Of a stretch of 64,000 bases of DNA, positions 42,294-52,672 are shown one piece after another. The notes under the pieces were generated by a model. That model worked only from the letters and a program-made list of their open reading frames with translations. It searched no databases and had not been told where the DNA came from. The stretch is taken from assembly GCF_030369675.1 (NCBI RefSeq), contig NZ_CP128477.1, positions 186,001 to 250,000 on the forward strand. The letters are read 5' to 3'. Each line of letters starts with the position of its first letter. The first letter of the stretch is position 1. The DNA comes from Peteryoungia algae (GTDB lineage: Bacteria > Pseudomonadota > Alphaproteobacteria > Rhizobiales > Rhizobiaceae). The position numbers and the translations under genes were made by a program.

Positions 42294-45245
42294 ATGGGAG
42301 ACGGCAGGACGAGCAGATTGTCCGATGTGGTGGAGGGCGTGATCCGTCCACTGAACCAGACGGAATTGAAGGCTGCAGTCAGCCTGCTGAAGGACCTGAC
42401 GAAGCAGGAGGCGGGGCTTGCCGAACATCTGTCGGCAGAGGGGCCGCTGCGCCAATTCGTGCTCGCGGCCTTTACACTCTCTCCCTATCTGCGCGATGTC
42501 GCGAACCTCACGCCATCCTTGCTGCTCGAAGCCATAGCATCGCCGCTGGAGCCGCAACTCCTCGACGCAGTCGAGGAGGCCCGCACCGCCTGGAGGCCCG
42601 ATGCCTCCGGTGTCGCTCCTGCGGAGACGGATGTCATGGCGCGGCTGCGACGCGCCAAGCGCAAGGTCGCCTTCCTGAGCGCGCTCGCCGATCTCGCCCG
42701 CGTCTTTACGGCGCGCGACACCACCGCCTGGCTGAGCGCCGTGGCGGATGCCGCGGTGGCGGCAGCCATCGACCACCTGCTTCTCACAGGTCATTACGGC
42801 GGCAAGCTGACGCTGAAGGATCGCGACAATCCGGCCCATGGCAGCGGGCTCATCGTGCTGGGCATGGGCAAGCTCGGCGCGCGCGAGCTAAACTATTCCT
42901 CCGATATCGACCTCGTCATCTTCTACGATCCGGAAGCCGGCATCCTGAAGGATCCCGATGAAGCAATGGAAACCTATGGGCGGATGATGCGTCGTCTGGT
43001 GCGCATCCTGCAGGAGCGGACCGCAGACGGCTATGTCTTCCGTACAGATCTGAGGCTGCGGCCCGATCCGGGCTCGACGCCGCTTGCCGTGCCGGTCGAG
43101 GCGGCACTTATCTATTACGAGGGCAGGGGACAGAACTGGGAACGCGCCGCCTTCATCAAGGCTCGGCCCGTGGCCGGCGACCTGAAGGCGGGCGAGGGTT
43201 TCCTGCGTGAACTCGTGCCCTTCGTCTTCCGCAAATATCTCGACTACGCGGCGATCGCAGACATCCACTCGATCAAGCGCCAGATCCATGTGCACAAGGG
43301 GCATGGCGCGATCGCGGTCAAGGGGCACAACGTCAAGCTCGGGCGCGGCGGCATTCGCGAGATCGAGTTCTTCGCCCAGACCCAGCAGCTGATCGCCGGC
43401 GGCCGCATGCCGGACCTGCGTTGCCGGCCGACCGAGGAGGCCTTGAAGGCGCTCGCCGCCGCCCGCTGGATCGATGATCAGACGGCGGAGGAACTTACCG
43501 ACTGCTACTGGTTCCTGCGTGACGTCGAGCACCGCATCCAGATGGTGCATGACGAGCAGACCCACGTCCTGCCGGAAACGGAGGCGGAGCTGAAGCGCAT
43601 CGCCTTCATGCTGGGTTTCATCGACACGACGGCCTTTTCCCGGGCCCTGGAAACGGCACTGAAAACGGTCGAGAAAAGGTATGCCCGGCTGTTCGAAAAG
43701 GAGGAGGGCCTGTCGAGTTCGACCGGCAATCTCGTCTTTACCGGCCAGAAGGACGATCCGGATACGCTGAAGACCCTGAAGGACCTCGGTTTCGAACGGC
43801 CGGAGGACATCTCACGCGTCATCCGGACCTGGCACTACGGTCGCTACCGTGCGACGCAATCGGTCGAGGCCCGCGAGCGGCTGACCGCGATGACGCCGGA
43901 TCTGCTGAAAGCCTTCGGCGAAAGCCGGCGTGCCGACGAGGCGTTGCTGCGCTTCGACAACTTCCTCTCGGGCCTTCCTGCCGGCATCCAGCTCTTCTCC
44001 CTGCTCGGCAACAATCCCGCCCTTCTTCACCGGATCGTCAACATCATGGCGGCCGCACCGCGGCTCGCCGAGATCATCGCGCAGCGACCGCATGTCTTCG
44101 ACGGCATGCTGGATCCGGTCCTCCTGGTCGAGCTTCCCACCCGCGACTATCTCGGCAGGCGACTGAAGAGTTTTCTCTCCGGCGCCACCCACTACGAGGA
44201 AATTCTCGACCGGCTGCGCATCTTCGCCGCCGAGCAGCGCTTCCTCATCGGCATTCGGCTGCTGACCAGCGCGATCGGTGGCGCGCAGGCCGGCCATGCC
44301 TTCACCGATCTCGCCGGCCTCGTCATCGACGAGGCGCTGAAGGCTGTGGTGGCAGAAATGGAGATCGCCCATGGCAAGATCCCCGGCGGCCGCGTCGCTC
44401 TGGCGGGCATGGGCAAGCTCGGCTCCTACGAATTGACGGCGGGCTCCGATGTCGATCTGATCCTGCTGTACGAACATGACGAGGATGCGCCGGAATCGGA
44501 CGGGGTGAAGTCGCTCGATCCCGTGCGGTATTTCACCAGGCTCACGCAGCGGCTGATCGCGGCGCTTTCGGCGCCGACGGCAGAAGGTGTGCTCTACGAG
44601 GTCGACATGCGGCTGAGACCCTCCGGCAACAAGGGGCCCGTCGCGACAAGGCTCAGATCCTTTGCCCGCTACCAGCGCGAGGAGGCATGGACCTGGGAGC
44701 ATATGGCGCTGTCCAGGGCGCGCATGCTGTGTGGCGATCAGAGCCTGATCAAGGAGGCCGAAGGCATCATCGAGGAAGTGCTCGGCGCGCCACGGGATAC
44801 GGCGAAGACCGTCAAGGATGTCGTCGAGATGCGGGCGCTGATCGAGCAGGAGAAGCCGCCGAAAGACATCTGGGATATGAAGCTCATTCCCGGCGGCTTG
44901 ATCGACATCGAGTTCATTGCGCAATATCTGGCGCTGACGGCGCCGGCCAAGGGGCTCCACGTCCGGACCAATGAGCTTTCGACGGCGGACGCGTTGAAGG
45001 CCCTGGGTGAGCTCATCGATCCGAACGATCTCGATACCTGCCTGACAGCCTTGAAGCTCTACACCGATCTGTCGCAGGTAATCCGTCTTTGCATCGATGG
45101 TCCCTTCGAACCGGCAAACGTCCCGGCGGGTCTCACAGATCGCCTGGCGCGCGCGGCCGACTGCCCGGATCTGAAGACCACGGAAGCCGAGATCAAGCGG
45201 CTGGCGAAGGCGGTGCGCAAGGTATTTGCGCGGGTCGTGGCCTGA
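42294..45245 (+). CDS. glnE: Bifunctional glutamine synthetase adenylyltransferase/deadenylase GlnE
   Basis: A 983-residue enzyme that adds and removes AMP on glutamine synthetase in response to PII signals. It has two nucleotidyltransferase domains, each with G-M-G-K-L-G and D-x-D: GARELNYSSDIDLVIFYD near residue 195 (removal) and GSYELTAGSDVDLILLYEHD near 710 (addition), joined by the regulatory middle section. The length is standard. GAGGAGG lies upstream of the start. It ends shortly before a convergent flippase gene. Confidence 0.96.
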   Translation: MGDGRTSRLSDVVEGVIRPLNQTELKAAVSLLKDLTKQEAGLAEHLSAEGPLRQFVLAAFTLSPYLRDVANLTPSLLLEAIASPLEPQLLDAVEEARTAWRPDASGVAPAETDVMARLRRAKRKVAFLSALADLARVFTARDTTAWLSAVADAAVAAAIDHLLLTGHYGGKLTLKDRDNPAHGSGLIVLGMGKLGARELNYSSDIDLVIFYDPEAGILKDPDEAMETYGRMMRRLVRILQERTADGYVFRTDLRLRPDPGSTPLAVPVEAALIYYEGRGQNWERAAFIKARPVAGDLKAGEGFLRELVPFVFRKYLDYAAIADIHSIKRQIHVHKGHGAIAVKGHNVKLGRGGIREIEFFAQTQQLIAGGRMPDLRCRPTEEALKALAAARWIDDQTAEELTDCYWFLRDVEHRIQMVHDEQTHVLPETEAELKRIAFMLGFIDTTAFSRALETALKTVEKRYARLFEKEEGLSSSTGNLVFTGQKDDPDTLKTLKDLGFERPEDISRVIRTWHYGRYRATQSVEARERLTAMTPDLLKAFGESRRADEALLRFDNFLSGLPAGIQLFSLLGNNPALLHRIVNIMAAAPRLAEIIAQRPHVFDGMLDPVLLVELPTRDYLGRRLKSFLSGATHYEEILDRLRIFAAEQRFLIGIRLLTSAIGGAQAGHAFTDLAGLVIDEALKAVVAEMEIAHGKIPGGRVALAGMGKLGSYELTAGSDVDLILLYEHDEDAPESDGVKSLDPVRYFTRLTQRLIAALSAPTAEGVLYEVDMRLRPSGNKGPVATRLRSFARYQREEAWTWEHMALSRARMLCGDQSLIKEAEGIIEEVLGAPRDTAKTVKDVVEMRALIEQEKPPKDIWDMKLIPGGLIDIEFIAQYLALTAPAKGLHVRTNELSTADALKALGELIDPNDLDTCLTALKLYTDLSQVIRLCIDGPFEPANVPAGLTDRLARAADCPDLKTTEAEIKRLAKAVRKVFARVVA

Positions 45246-45264
45246 CGGAAGTGTTGCCGCTGGC

Positions 45265-46755
45265 TCAGGCGCCCCCGCGGCCGCTGATCAGCTTCAGCGG
45301 CTTCAGGCCGAAGCCGAGCAGCAGGTTGAAGGTTGCGCGATCGAGCAGGAAGACCAGAAGCGCCACCAGGGGCCAGACGGCACAGGCGAGAATGAAGGCG
45401 GTCAGCCAGTCGTCGATCGTCAGGTGGGCAAAGGTCGCGGCGGCCAGAAGCGCAAAGGGCAGGGCAAGCGGCAGGACGACGCGCCGCAGGATGCCGCTCA
45501 GTGCAAGATGACCGCCGAAATCGAAGAGCGACCTGAGTGCGGCCGCAACCGCGGCCCCGACGATGCCGAATTGCATGGTCAGCAGGACGAGGACACCGGC
45601 AAAGGGCAGAAGAAGGCCGAGATGTAGCTTGGCGATGAGGTCCGGACGGTGCTGGCTGTGGATCAGCCAATAGGGCGCGAAGATCAGCGAATTGAGCCAG
45701 ATCGAGGTGACGAGGATCGTTGCGGGCACACCCGCCCGGTCGGCAAAGGCGTCTCCGAGCCAGAGGGTCAGGAGCGGATCCATCAGCAGGATCGTCGAGG
45801 CGCAGATGCCGCCATAGAGGAGTGCCGTGATGACGAGGACGCGGGCGCTGAGTGCCTTGGCTTCGTCCGGCATGGAACTGGCGAGCCGCGGGAAAATCGC
45901 CCGCGAGATGGCGCCGGGGATGATCTGGCTGCGCGAGATCAGGTTGAGCGGCACGGCGTAATAGGTGACCGCTGCGACGCCGAAGAAACGTCCGACCATC
46001 AACTGGTCGAGAGAGCCGAGAATCGGGGTCAGCACCGACGAAATCGTCACCCAGCCGCCATAGGAGAGAAGCTTGCGTGCCCGGTCCATGTCGAAATCGG
46101 TGATCCGGATCGGTCCCTCGATCGAGTTGATAGCGACGAAGATGGCGAGCATCAGCAGCACCCGGGCAAGCACCGCGCCGGGGATGACTGTGCCGAGATC
46201 TGGCGAGACAAAGACCGCGAAGGCGAGCGGCAGGATCTGTGCGAAGATAGCGCCCGAGACCTGCAGCACATTGGCGAGCGCAAAATTCTCCCGCGCCTCG
46301 ATCGCATCGATGCCGGCACCGTTCAGGATGACGAGGGGCAGGAGAAGGGCGATCCAGGGCATGGCCGCCTTCACTTCATCCTCGATCTCGATCGGCACCT
46401 GCACCACGCCGCCGACGATGTAGGAACCGAGCAGATAAAGCAGGAAGGCGCCGAAGAAGGTCATCGACGCATTGATCGTAAAGGAGGTGACGATGACCCG
46501 GGCGCGTTCGCGCTGATCGGAATGGTCAAGGCGGGCCAGCGCGTTGATCGTGGCGGGTGCCAGACCGAGTTCGAGAAAGCCGAGATAGCCGATCATCACC
46601 CAGATCAGCGAGATGACGCCGTATCGGGCATCGCCGACATAATCGATATAGACGGGGACCGTCAGGATCATCACCGGGATCGGCAGCAGGGCGCCGATCA
46701 GGTTGATGATGAAATTGACATAGAGCCGATTGCGCGGCTTGCCTGCACTGGCCAT
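45265..46755 (-). CDS. Polysaccharide flippase-like membrane protein (Wzx/MATE type)
   Basis: A 496-residue membrane protein with twelve to fourteen hydrophobic segments, beginning MASAGKPRNRLYVNFIINLI. SYGGWVTISSVLTPILGSLD and QLMVGRFFGVAAVTYYAVPL resemble the oligosaccharide flippase family, which moves lipid-linked sugars across the inner membrane. No glycosyltransferase genes are adjacent, so the substrate is unknown. Start 46755 has AAGGGA five bases before it. It is convergent with glnE and probably a later insertion in the conserved order glnE-pleC. Confidence 0.8.
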   Translation of the reverse strand: MASAGKPRNRLYVNFIINLIGALLPIPVMILTVPVYIDYVGDARYGVISLIWVMIGYLGFLELGLAPATINALARLDHSDQRERARVIVTSFTINASMTFFGAFLLYLLGSYIVGGVVQVPIEIEDEVKAAMPWIALLLPLVILNGAGIDAIEARENFALANVLQVSGAIFAQILPLAFAVFVSPDLGTVIPGAVLARVLLMLAIFVAINSIEGPIRITDFDMDRARKLLSYGGWVTISSVLTPILGSLDQLMVGRFFGVAAVTYYAVPLNLISRSQIIPGAISRAIFPRLASSMPDEAKALSARVLVITALLYGGICASTILLMDPLLTLWLGDAFADRAGVPATILVTSIWLNSLIFAPYWLIHSQHRPDLIAKLHLGLLLPFAGVLVLLTMQFGIVGAAVAAALRSLFDFGGHLALSGILRRVVLPLALPFALLAAATFAHLTIDDWLTAFILACAVWPLVALLVFLLDRATFNLLLGFGLKPLKLISGRGGA

Positions 46756-46894
46756 TGCGGTCCCTTGATGTCCACCGGCATTCAACCGGATTGTCCCGAG
46801 CCTGTCATGGCCCGCCGACTCTTACAGATGGGTAAGTCGGGCCGTCTATTCGGCGGGAAGGGTTACCAGCGGGTGAACATGCGCGCGATGCGTG

Positions 46895-49249
46895 TCAGGC
46901 GCGGCGCTTGAGACCTTGCGCGACGATGACGTCGGGGATGCGAAGCGCAACGACCGTGCCCAGGCCTTCGCGCGAGCGGATCTTCAGGGAACCGCCATGC
47001 AGGGCAACGAGCGAGCGGGAGATGGCAAGCCCGAGGCCCGAGCCGCCCTTCGACTTGGCATACTGGCTCTGCACCTGTTCGAAGGGGTTGCCGATCTTGC
47101 CGAGCGCGCTCTTCGGAATGCCTATGCCGGTGTCTGCGATGGAGACGATCACGGCGCCCTGGACTTTGCGGGCCCGCAGTGCGATCTTGCCGCCATCGTC
47201 GGTGAACTTGACGGCGTTGGAGAGGATGTTGAGGAGGATCTGCTTGATCGCGCGGCGATCGGCGATCAGGGAGAGACCGTCCTCGACGCGCTGCTCGACG
47301 GTGATGTTTTTCTCTTCGGCCGGGATCGCGGTGAGGCGCATGCTCTCTTCGATCAGCGGGCACAGATCGATCGTTTCGCAGCGGATCTTCATCTGGCCCG
47401 CCTCGATCTTCGACATGTCGAGGATGTCGTTGATGACGTTGAGGAGGTGCTTGCCGCTTTCGTGGATGTCCTTGGCATATTCCTCGTATTTCGGCGAGCC
47501 GACCGGGCCGAACATGCCGGCGAGCAGGATTTCAGAGAAGCCGAGGATGGCGTTGAGCGGTGTTCTGAGCTCGTGGCTCATATTGGCGAGGAATTCCGAT
47601 TTTGCCTTGTTGGCGGCTTCGGCATTCTGTTTTTCGGCGAGATATTTCTCGTTGGCGTCGGAGAGTTCGGTCTTCTGGCGCTCCAGGATCTTCTGCGAGG
47701 CGGAGAGATCGCCGATCGTGGCCATCAGGCGCCGTTCCTGTTCGCGCAGCCGCTCCTGATGGCGCTTGAGCAGCGTGATATCGGTGCCGACGGAAACAAG
47801 GCCGCCGTCGCGGGTGCGGCGCTCGTTGATCTGTAGCCAGCGCTCGTCGGCGAGCTGGACTTCCGAGGTGCGGGAATTGGTGCCGTCGTCGGCATCGGCG
47901 ATGCGGCGCTGGATGATCGGCTTGTCGGCTGCAGCAAGCACCAGGGCGCGCTCCTTGCCCGGGACGAGCACGGCATCGGGCAGACCATAGACCTTCTGGA
48001 AATGGCCATTCCAGGCCACCAGCTTGTCGTTCTTGTCCCAGAGCACGAAGGCTTCCGAGGTGCATTCGATGGCGTCGGCGAGGCGCTGGTCGGCTTCGGC
48101 GTAACGCTGGGCGAGCCGGTGCTGCTCGGTCACATCCATGGCGATCCCGATGACATGCAATTCGCCGGTGCTGGTCGAGATGATCTGGGCGCGGGCGCGC
48201 ATCCAGACATAATGGCCCTGGGCGTGGCGCATGCGGAAGATCTGGTCGATATGGCGTGAGCTGCCACGGCCGACGGAGCGGGCGAGCGCATAGAGATTGC
48301 CGTCATCGGGATGCATGAGGCGGGCGGCATCGGCGAAGGTGAGCGGCTGGGAGGAAGGCGCAAGGCCCAGCATCTCGTACATCGAGCTCGACCAGACGAG
48401 CTTGCGGCTTTCGAGGTCGAAATCCCAGAGACCGCAGCGCCCGCGGGCGAGCGCGGTCTCGACGCGCAGATTGGATTCCAGGAAGGTGTCGTCCGCTTCG
48501 CGTGCCCGTTTCACCTGGTAGAAATAGGCGTAGAGGATGACGAAGAGGATGACGGTGATGCAAGTGAAGAGCGTCGTGTTCAGCGAAAGCTCGCGGCGCC
48601 AGAAATCGCCGACGGCCTGAAGCGTGTGGGCGGTCACGATCAGAGCGCCGTCCGTGCCGATCGGCGTGAAGATCGCATGATGTGGTACGCCGTTCAGTTC
48701 GGTGTCGAAGGCGCCGGTGCGATTGCCGGATTGCCGGAAGATCATGACTTCGGGCAGAAGGCTCGACAGGGACAGGCCCACCTGGGCCGCAGCCTCCGGA
48801 GAAGCCGCAAATACCCGGCCGGCCGGATCGATCAGGAGCACGAAGGCTCCATTGGCAAAATGTCCGCGGTCGAGGAACGTGGCGAGGCGCTTCTCGGCTT
48901 CGGCGCGGTCGCGCATTTCGAAGAGCGCGACCCTTTCGTCGAAGACGGCACTGGCCGTTGCAGCGATCAGCGCCGTCGACTGGCGCACGGACGCTTCCAT
49001 GCGCTGGTACTCGTTGACGATCCCGATGGTCCGGGCCAGCGCCACAACAGCGAGAAAGGCGAGAATGAGGATCGGAATGGCCCGGCGCAGGATCGTCTCG
49101 ATCCGCCGCGAACGGGTGGCTCCTTGCCCCGGACTGGATGACGACGCGCCGAACAACGCCTCGCCGACGCGCCCGAAGAATGCCCCCATGTCCGAAAATT
49201 TGATGCGCAGCCGCTCATCGGCTGCGGTGACCCGCCGCGCGTCCAACAT
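46895..49249 (-). CDS. pleC: PAS-domain sensor histidine kinase, PleC-like
   Basis: A 784-residue kinase. Two membrane helices (about residues 52-72 and 213-235) enclose a periplasmic region. Then come PAS domains (RCGLWDFDLESRKLVWSSSM and CTSEAFVLWDKNDKLVAWNG), a coiled coil, phospho-acceptor His559 (FLANMSHELRTPLNAILGFS), N box NILSNAVKFT and G box GSGLGLAIS. Layout and position between glnE and pepN match PleC, the kinase/phosphatase of the DivK cell-cycle switch; the name is based on this and not on a search. The start has AGGG shortly before it. Confidence 0.78.
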   Translation of the reverse strand: MLDARRVTAADERLRIKFSDMGAFFGRVGEALFGASSSSPGQGATRSRRIETILRRAIPILILAFLAVVALARTIGIVNEYQRMEASVRQSTALIAATASAVFDERVALFEMRDRAEAEKRLATFLDRGHFANGAFVLLIDPAGRVFAASPEAAAQVGLSLSSLLPEVMIFRQSGNRTGAFDTELNGVPHHAIFTPIGTDGALIVTAHTLQAVGDFWRRELSLNTTLFTCITVILFVILYAYFYQVKRAREADDTFLESNLRVETALARGRCGLWDFDLESRKLVWSSSMYEMLGLAPSSQPLTFADAARLMHPDDGNLYALARSVGRGSSRHIDQIFRMRHAQGHYVWMRARAQIISTSTGELHVIGIAMDVTEQHRLAQRYAEADQRLADAIECTSEAFVLWDKNDKLVAWNGHFQKVYGLPDAVLVPGKERALVLAAADKPIIQRRIADADDGTNSRTSEVQLADERWLQINERRTRDGGLVSVGTDITLLKRHQERLREQERRLMATIGDLSASQKILERQKTELSDANEKYLAEKQNAEAANKAKSEFLANMSHELRTPLNAILGFSEILLAGMFGPVGSPKYEEYAKDIHESGKHLLNVINDILDMSKIEAGQMKIRCETIDLCPLIEESMRLTAIPAEEKNITVEQRVEDGLSLIADRRAIKQILLNILSNAVKFTDDGGKIALRARKVQGAVIVSIADTGIGIPKSALGKIGNPFEQVQSQYAKSKGGSGLGLAISRSLVALHGGSLKIRSREGLGTVVALRIPDVIVAQGLKRRA

Positions 49250-49463
49250 CGTCCCTGCCTCTATCCCTCGTGCGATTCGTTAGCGCCGCTCGCCCGAATC
49301 TGACGCCAAGGAATCATGGCCGATTCGCCTTGTCCAGAGTGGGTGGGTAAAGAAAATATTAACCCCTTGCTCCGACTCCTCTTTTTTATTGGCGGCCTGA
49401 CAAGCGGCTGAATCTGATGGAAAATTAGCTGGTGATGTGGGCTCGATGAAACAGGTTCGCATG

Positions 49464-49496
49464 AAAAAGGCGCCGATTTTGGCCGGCGCCTTTTTT
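49464..49496 (-). terminator. Terminator after pepN (usable in both directions)
   Basis: Stem AAGGCGCCG / CGGCGCCTT (about 49468-49492), with five A before and six T after, so it can work on both strands. It lies about 20 bases after the pepN stop codon on the minus strand. Confidence 0.85.
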
Positions 49497-49515
49497 GAGT
49501 GCAATGATGGCCCGG

Positions 49516-52164
49516 TCAGCTCTTGAGGATGCGGTCGACGATGTCGCGCACATCCGTCGAAAGCGACGTGGACGCTTCAATCGCGGCCAGCGCGGTGCGC
49601 GCCTTCTCGGCACGCGCGGGCTCAAGCAGGCGCCAGGACCGGAGCGCGGTCAGGAGACGTGCGGCGAGCTGCGGGTTGCGCGGGTCGATCGCGAGGATCT
49701 GCTCGGCGAAGAAGTCGTAAGCCGCACCGTCTGCACGGTTGAAGCCGGTCGCATTGCCGAAGGCGAAGGTGCCGACGAGCGAGCGGACCCGGTTCGGATT
49801 GGTCGGCGCGAAATGCGGGCTTCCCATGAGGGCCTTGACCCGGTCGAGGCTTCCCGATCCCGGGATTGTCGCCTGGATCGAGAACCACTTGTCGAGCACC
49901 AGCGCATTCGAGGCGAAGCGGGTTTCGAAGGCGGCCAGTGCATCCATCGCTTCGGCCGAATCCGGGAAGCGATGGGTGAGGATGGTGAGGGCCTGCGACA
50001 GGTCCGTCATGTTGTCGGCCCTGGCGAAGGCTGCCGCGGACAGGGCCGGGGAATTCTCGGCAATCGTCAGGAACGAGAGCGCAATGTTCCTCAGCGAACG
50101 CTTGCCGGCGCCTGTCGCATCCGGTGTGAAGGGGCCGGAGGCCGAATGGGCGTCATGGAGTGTGCGGAAGACCTCGACGCCTGCGGTCGCGATGGCGGAC
50201 AGCACGGCTTGGCGGCCGGCATGGATTGCATCGGGGTCATTGTTGCCGCCGAGCTCGCGGGCAATGTCGGCTTCGCTCGGCAGGCTCAGCGCCTGCGCGC
50301 GGAACGCGGGCTCCAGCTGCTCGTCGGCAGCGACAGCCAGCAGCACCTCGATGAAGGACGCGCTGGTCGTGATCGCCTGTCCCTCGCGGGCGCCCTTGGC
50401 GGCATCCGTCAGGACCGGCAGGGCGAGATCGGTGATGGCCTGCCAGCGGGCGAAGAGGTCGCTGTCGTGGCGGCCGATATGGCCGAGGTCTTCGGCGCTC
50501 TGCGAGAAGTGCAGGGTGACGGGGGCCGAGAAGCCCCGGTTGAGCGACACGACCGGACGGCTGCCGATGCCGGAAAAGGTGAAGCTCTGGGCGCGTTCGG
50601 TCAGATGCAGGACCTCGCCGGTGACCTCGCCGCCGGAAATGCCGGAAGCCGTGGCCTCGGAGCCGTTTTCGGAGATGAGTGCGAAGCGCAGCGGGATGTG
50701 CATCGGCTCCTTGGCGCTCTGGCCGGGCGTGGCCGGGATCATCTGTTCCAGCGACAGCGTCAGGGTCTTGGCACCGGCGTCATAGGCCGAGGAGACGGTG
50801 ATCTGCGGCGTGCCGGCCTGATGATACCAGAGGGCGAACTGGGTGAGATCGCGGCCGCTCGCATCCTCGAAACATTTGACGAAATCCTCGACGGTCGAGG
50901 CATCGCCATCGTGGCGTTCAAAGTAGAGGTCCATCCCCTTCTTGAAATCGTCGCGGCCGAGAATGGTCGCGATCATGCGGGTGACCTCGGAGCCCTTCTC
51001 ATAGACGGTCGTCGTGTAGAAGTTGTTGATTTCGCGGTATTTTGTCGGGCGGACCGGATGAGCGAGCGGACCGGCATCCTCCGGGAACTGCTCCGAGCGC
51101 AGGTGGCGGACTTCCGCGATGCGCTTGACCGAGCGCGAGCGCATGTCGGCCGAAAACTCGTGGTCCCGGTAGACCGTCAGGCCTTCCTTCAGGCAGAGCT
51201 GGAACCAGTCGCGGCAGGTGATGCGGTTGCCGGTCCAGTTGTGGAAATATTCATGCGCGATGATCGCCTCGATATTCGCGTAATCCTGATCGGTCGCGGT
51301 CTCGGGGTCGGCAAGCACATACTTGTCGTTGAAGATGTTGAGGCCCTTGTTCTCCATGGCCCCCATGTTGAAGTCGGAGACAGCGACGATCATGAAGATG
51401 TCGAGATCGTATTCGCGGCCGAAGACCTCTTCGTCCCACTTCATCGAGCGCTTCAGCGCATCCATGGCATAGGCCGCACGCGGCTCCTTGCCGTGTTCGA
51501 CATAGATCTTCAGCGCGACTTCGCGGCCGGACATGGTGGTGAACGTGTCTTCGACGATGCCGAGATCACCGGCGACCAGCGCGAAAAGGTAGGACGGTTT
51601 CGGATGCGGGTCGAACCAGGCGGCGAAATGCTTGTCCGGGCCGAAACCGGCACCCCCAAGGAAATTGCCGTTGGACAAGAGCAGCGGATTGGCGGCCTTG
51701 TCGGCGATAATGTTGACCGTATAGACGGCGAGCACATCGGGACGATCGGGAAAATAGGTGATGCGGCGGAAGCCTTCGGCCTCGCACTGGGTGCAGTAGA
51801 TGCCGTTCGAGCGATAGAGACCCATCAGCTGGGTATTGGCCTCCGGATTGATCATCGTGACGACGGTGATCTCGAAGGGAACCGATTCCGGCAGGTCGCG
51901 GATAACAAGGCTCTCGGGTGCAGCGGTATAACGTGCAGGATCCATCTCGATCTGGTCGAAAAGCAGGCTCGTCATGGTGAGGTCGTCGCCATCGAGCACC
52001 AGAGGCGCATTGGCATCGACGCCTTCCCGCCGATGGAAGATCAGGCGGGCTTCCACCTTGGTTTCCGTTGGGTCCAGTTCGAAGGTCAGATCAACCCGTT
52101 CCAGAACGAAGTCGGTGGGGCGGTAGTCTGCCAGATGAACGATCCGGCCCGTATCTGTGCGCAT
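49516..52164 (-). CDS. pepN: Aminopeptidase N (M1 zinc metallopeptidase)
   Basis: An 882-residue cytoplasmic exopeptidase removing N-terminal amino acids from peptides. Exopeptidase motif GAMENKGLNIF, zinc ligands His304 and His308 in HEYFHNWTGNRITCRD and Glu327 in LKEGLTVYRDHEFSAD are all present. The length agrees with the Escherichia-type PepN, as does the C-terminal all-helical domain. It is transcribed away from the EamA transporter, with an intergenic region of about 500 bases. Confidence 0.96.
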   Translation of the reverse strand: MRTDTGRIVHLADYRPTDFVLERVDLTFELDPTETKVEARLIFHRREGVDANAPLVLDGDDLTMTSLLFDQIEMDPARYTAAPESLVIRDLPESVPFEITVVTMINPEANTQLMGLYRSNGIYCTQCEAEGFRRITYFPDRPDVLAVYTVNIIADKAANPLLLSNGNFLGGAGFGPDKHFAAWFDPHPKPSYLFALVAGDLGIVEDTFTTMSGREVALKIYVEHGKEPRAAYAMDALKRSMKWDEEVFGREYDLDIFMIVAVSDFNMGAMENKGLNIFNDKYVLADPETATDQDYANIEAIIAHEYFHNWTGNRITCRDWFQLCLKEGLTVYRDHEFSADMRSRSVKRIAEVRHLRSEQFPEDAGPLAHPVRPTKYREINNFYTTTVYEKGSEVTRMIATILGRDDFKKGMDLYFERHDGDASTVEDFVKCFEDASGRDLTQFALWYHQAGTPQITVSSAYDAGAKTLTLSLEQMIPATPGQSAKEPMHIPLRFALISENGSEATASGISGGEVTGEVLHLTERAQSFTFSGIGSRPVVSLNRGFSAPVTLHFSQSAEDLGHIGRHDSDLFARWQAITDLALPVLTDAAKGAREGQAITTSASFIEVLLAVAADEQLEPAFRAQALSLPSEADIARELGGNNDPDAIHAGRQAVLSAIATAGVEVFRTLHDAHSASGPFTPDATGAGKRSLRNIALSFLTIAENSPALSAAAFARADNMTDLSQALTILTHRFPDSAEAMDALAAFETRFASNALVLDKWFSIQATIPGSGSLDRVKALMGSPHFAPTNPNRVRSLVGTFAFGNATGFNRADGAAYDFFAEQILAIDPRNPQLAARLLTALRSWRLLEPARAEKARTALAAIEASTSLSTDVRDIVDRILKS

Positions 52165-52397
52165 AATGTGTCCTGGTCGCTGCGGGGTTGGCCACCAGAA
52201 TGCGCGCGGAGAAAGCGCTCAACCGAATGGCTCAAGTTGCGGGCGATGATTGCAGCAATTTCTGAACGATTATTAAAACATGAGATAATTTTGATGATGG
52301 ACTTGGCGCATGGGCCAATTTTCTTCGTTGAAAAGGGTCGATGCGGGGCGAAGTCCAAGAATAGTCAAACTGATCTTGGACGAGACAAAGTCATGTA
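52165..52397. other. Upstream region of pepN, AT-rich patch
   Basis: Contains a locally AT-rich segment (about 52258-52295) that probably holds the minus-strand pepN promoter. I see no gene in it. Confidence 0.4.
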
Positions 52398-52433
52398 GGG
52401 TGACGCTGCAGGTCCGCCGGGTGACGCTGCAGG
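52398..52433. repeat. 15-base tandem direct repeat
   Basis: GGGTGACGCTGCAGG occurs at 52398-52412 and again, identical, at 52419-52433. The 21-base period equals two helical turns, as in direct-repeat operators. It lies in the long region between pepN and the EamA transporter. Confidence 0.55.
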
Positions 52434-52672
52434 CGCATTGATGGCGAGACGCCCCAGAGGCAAGACGATTTCTCGGCTTGAGCGTGGCATCAACGCCTTT
52501 CGCCGAAATAGCCCGTGATCTCAGTCTATTCCTGGGGGCGCCTTTGGCGAAATACGGGGCTTGCGAAGATGCGACCGGCATGCATGCTGGTCACCTGTCG
52601 AGTCACCGGCGAGACCGTTGCCGCTTCCCATTCACTGCGCCCCGGCGCAGCTTGCCCCAAGATTTCACGAAT

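Noticed and set aside
45649..46911. 420-codon frame opposite the flippase gene
   Set aside because: Product is rich in Asp, Arg and Glu without domains; the membrane protein on the other strand is convincing.
49495..52398. 967-codon frame opposite pepN
   Set aside because: pepN has complete catalytic motifs on the other strand; the long frame reflects absence of stop codons in GC-rich DNA.
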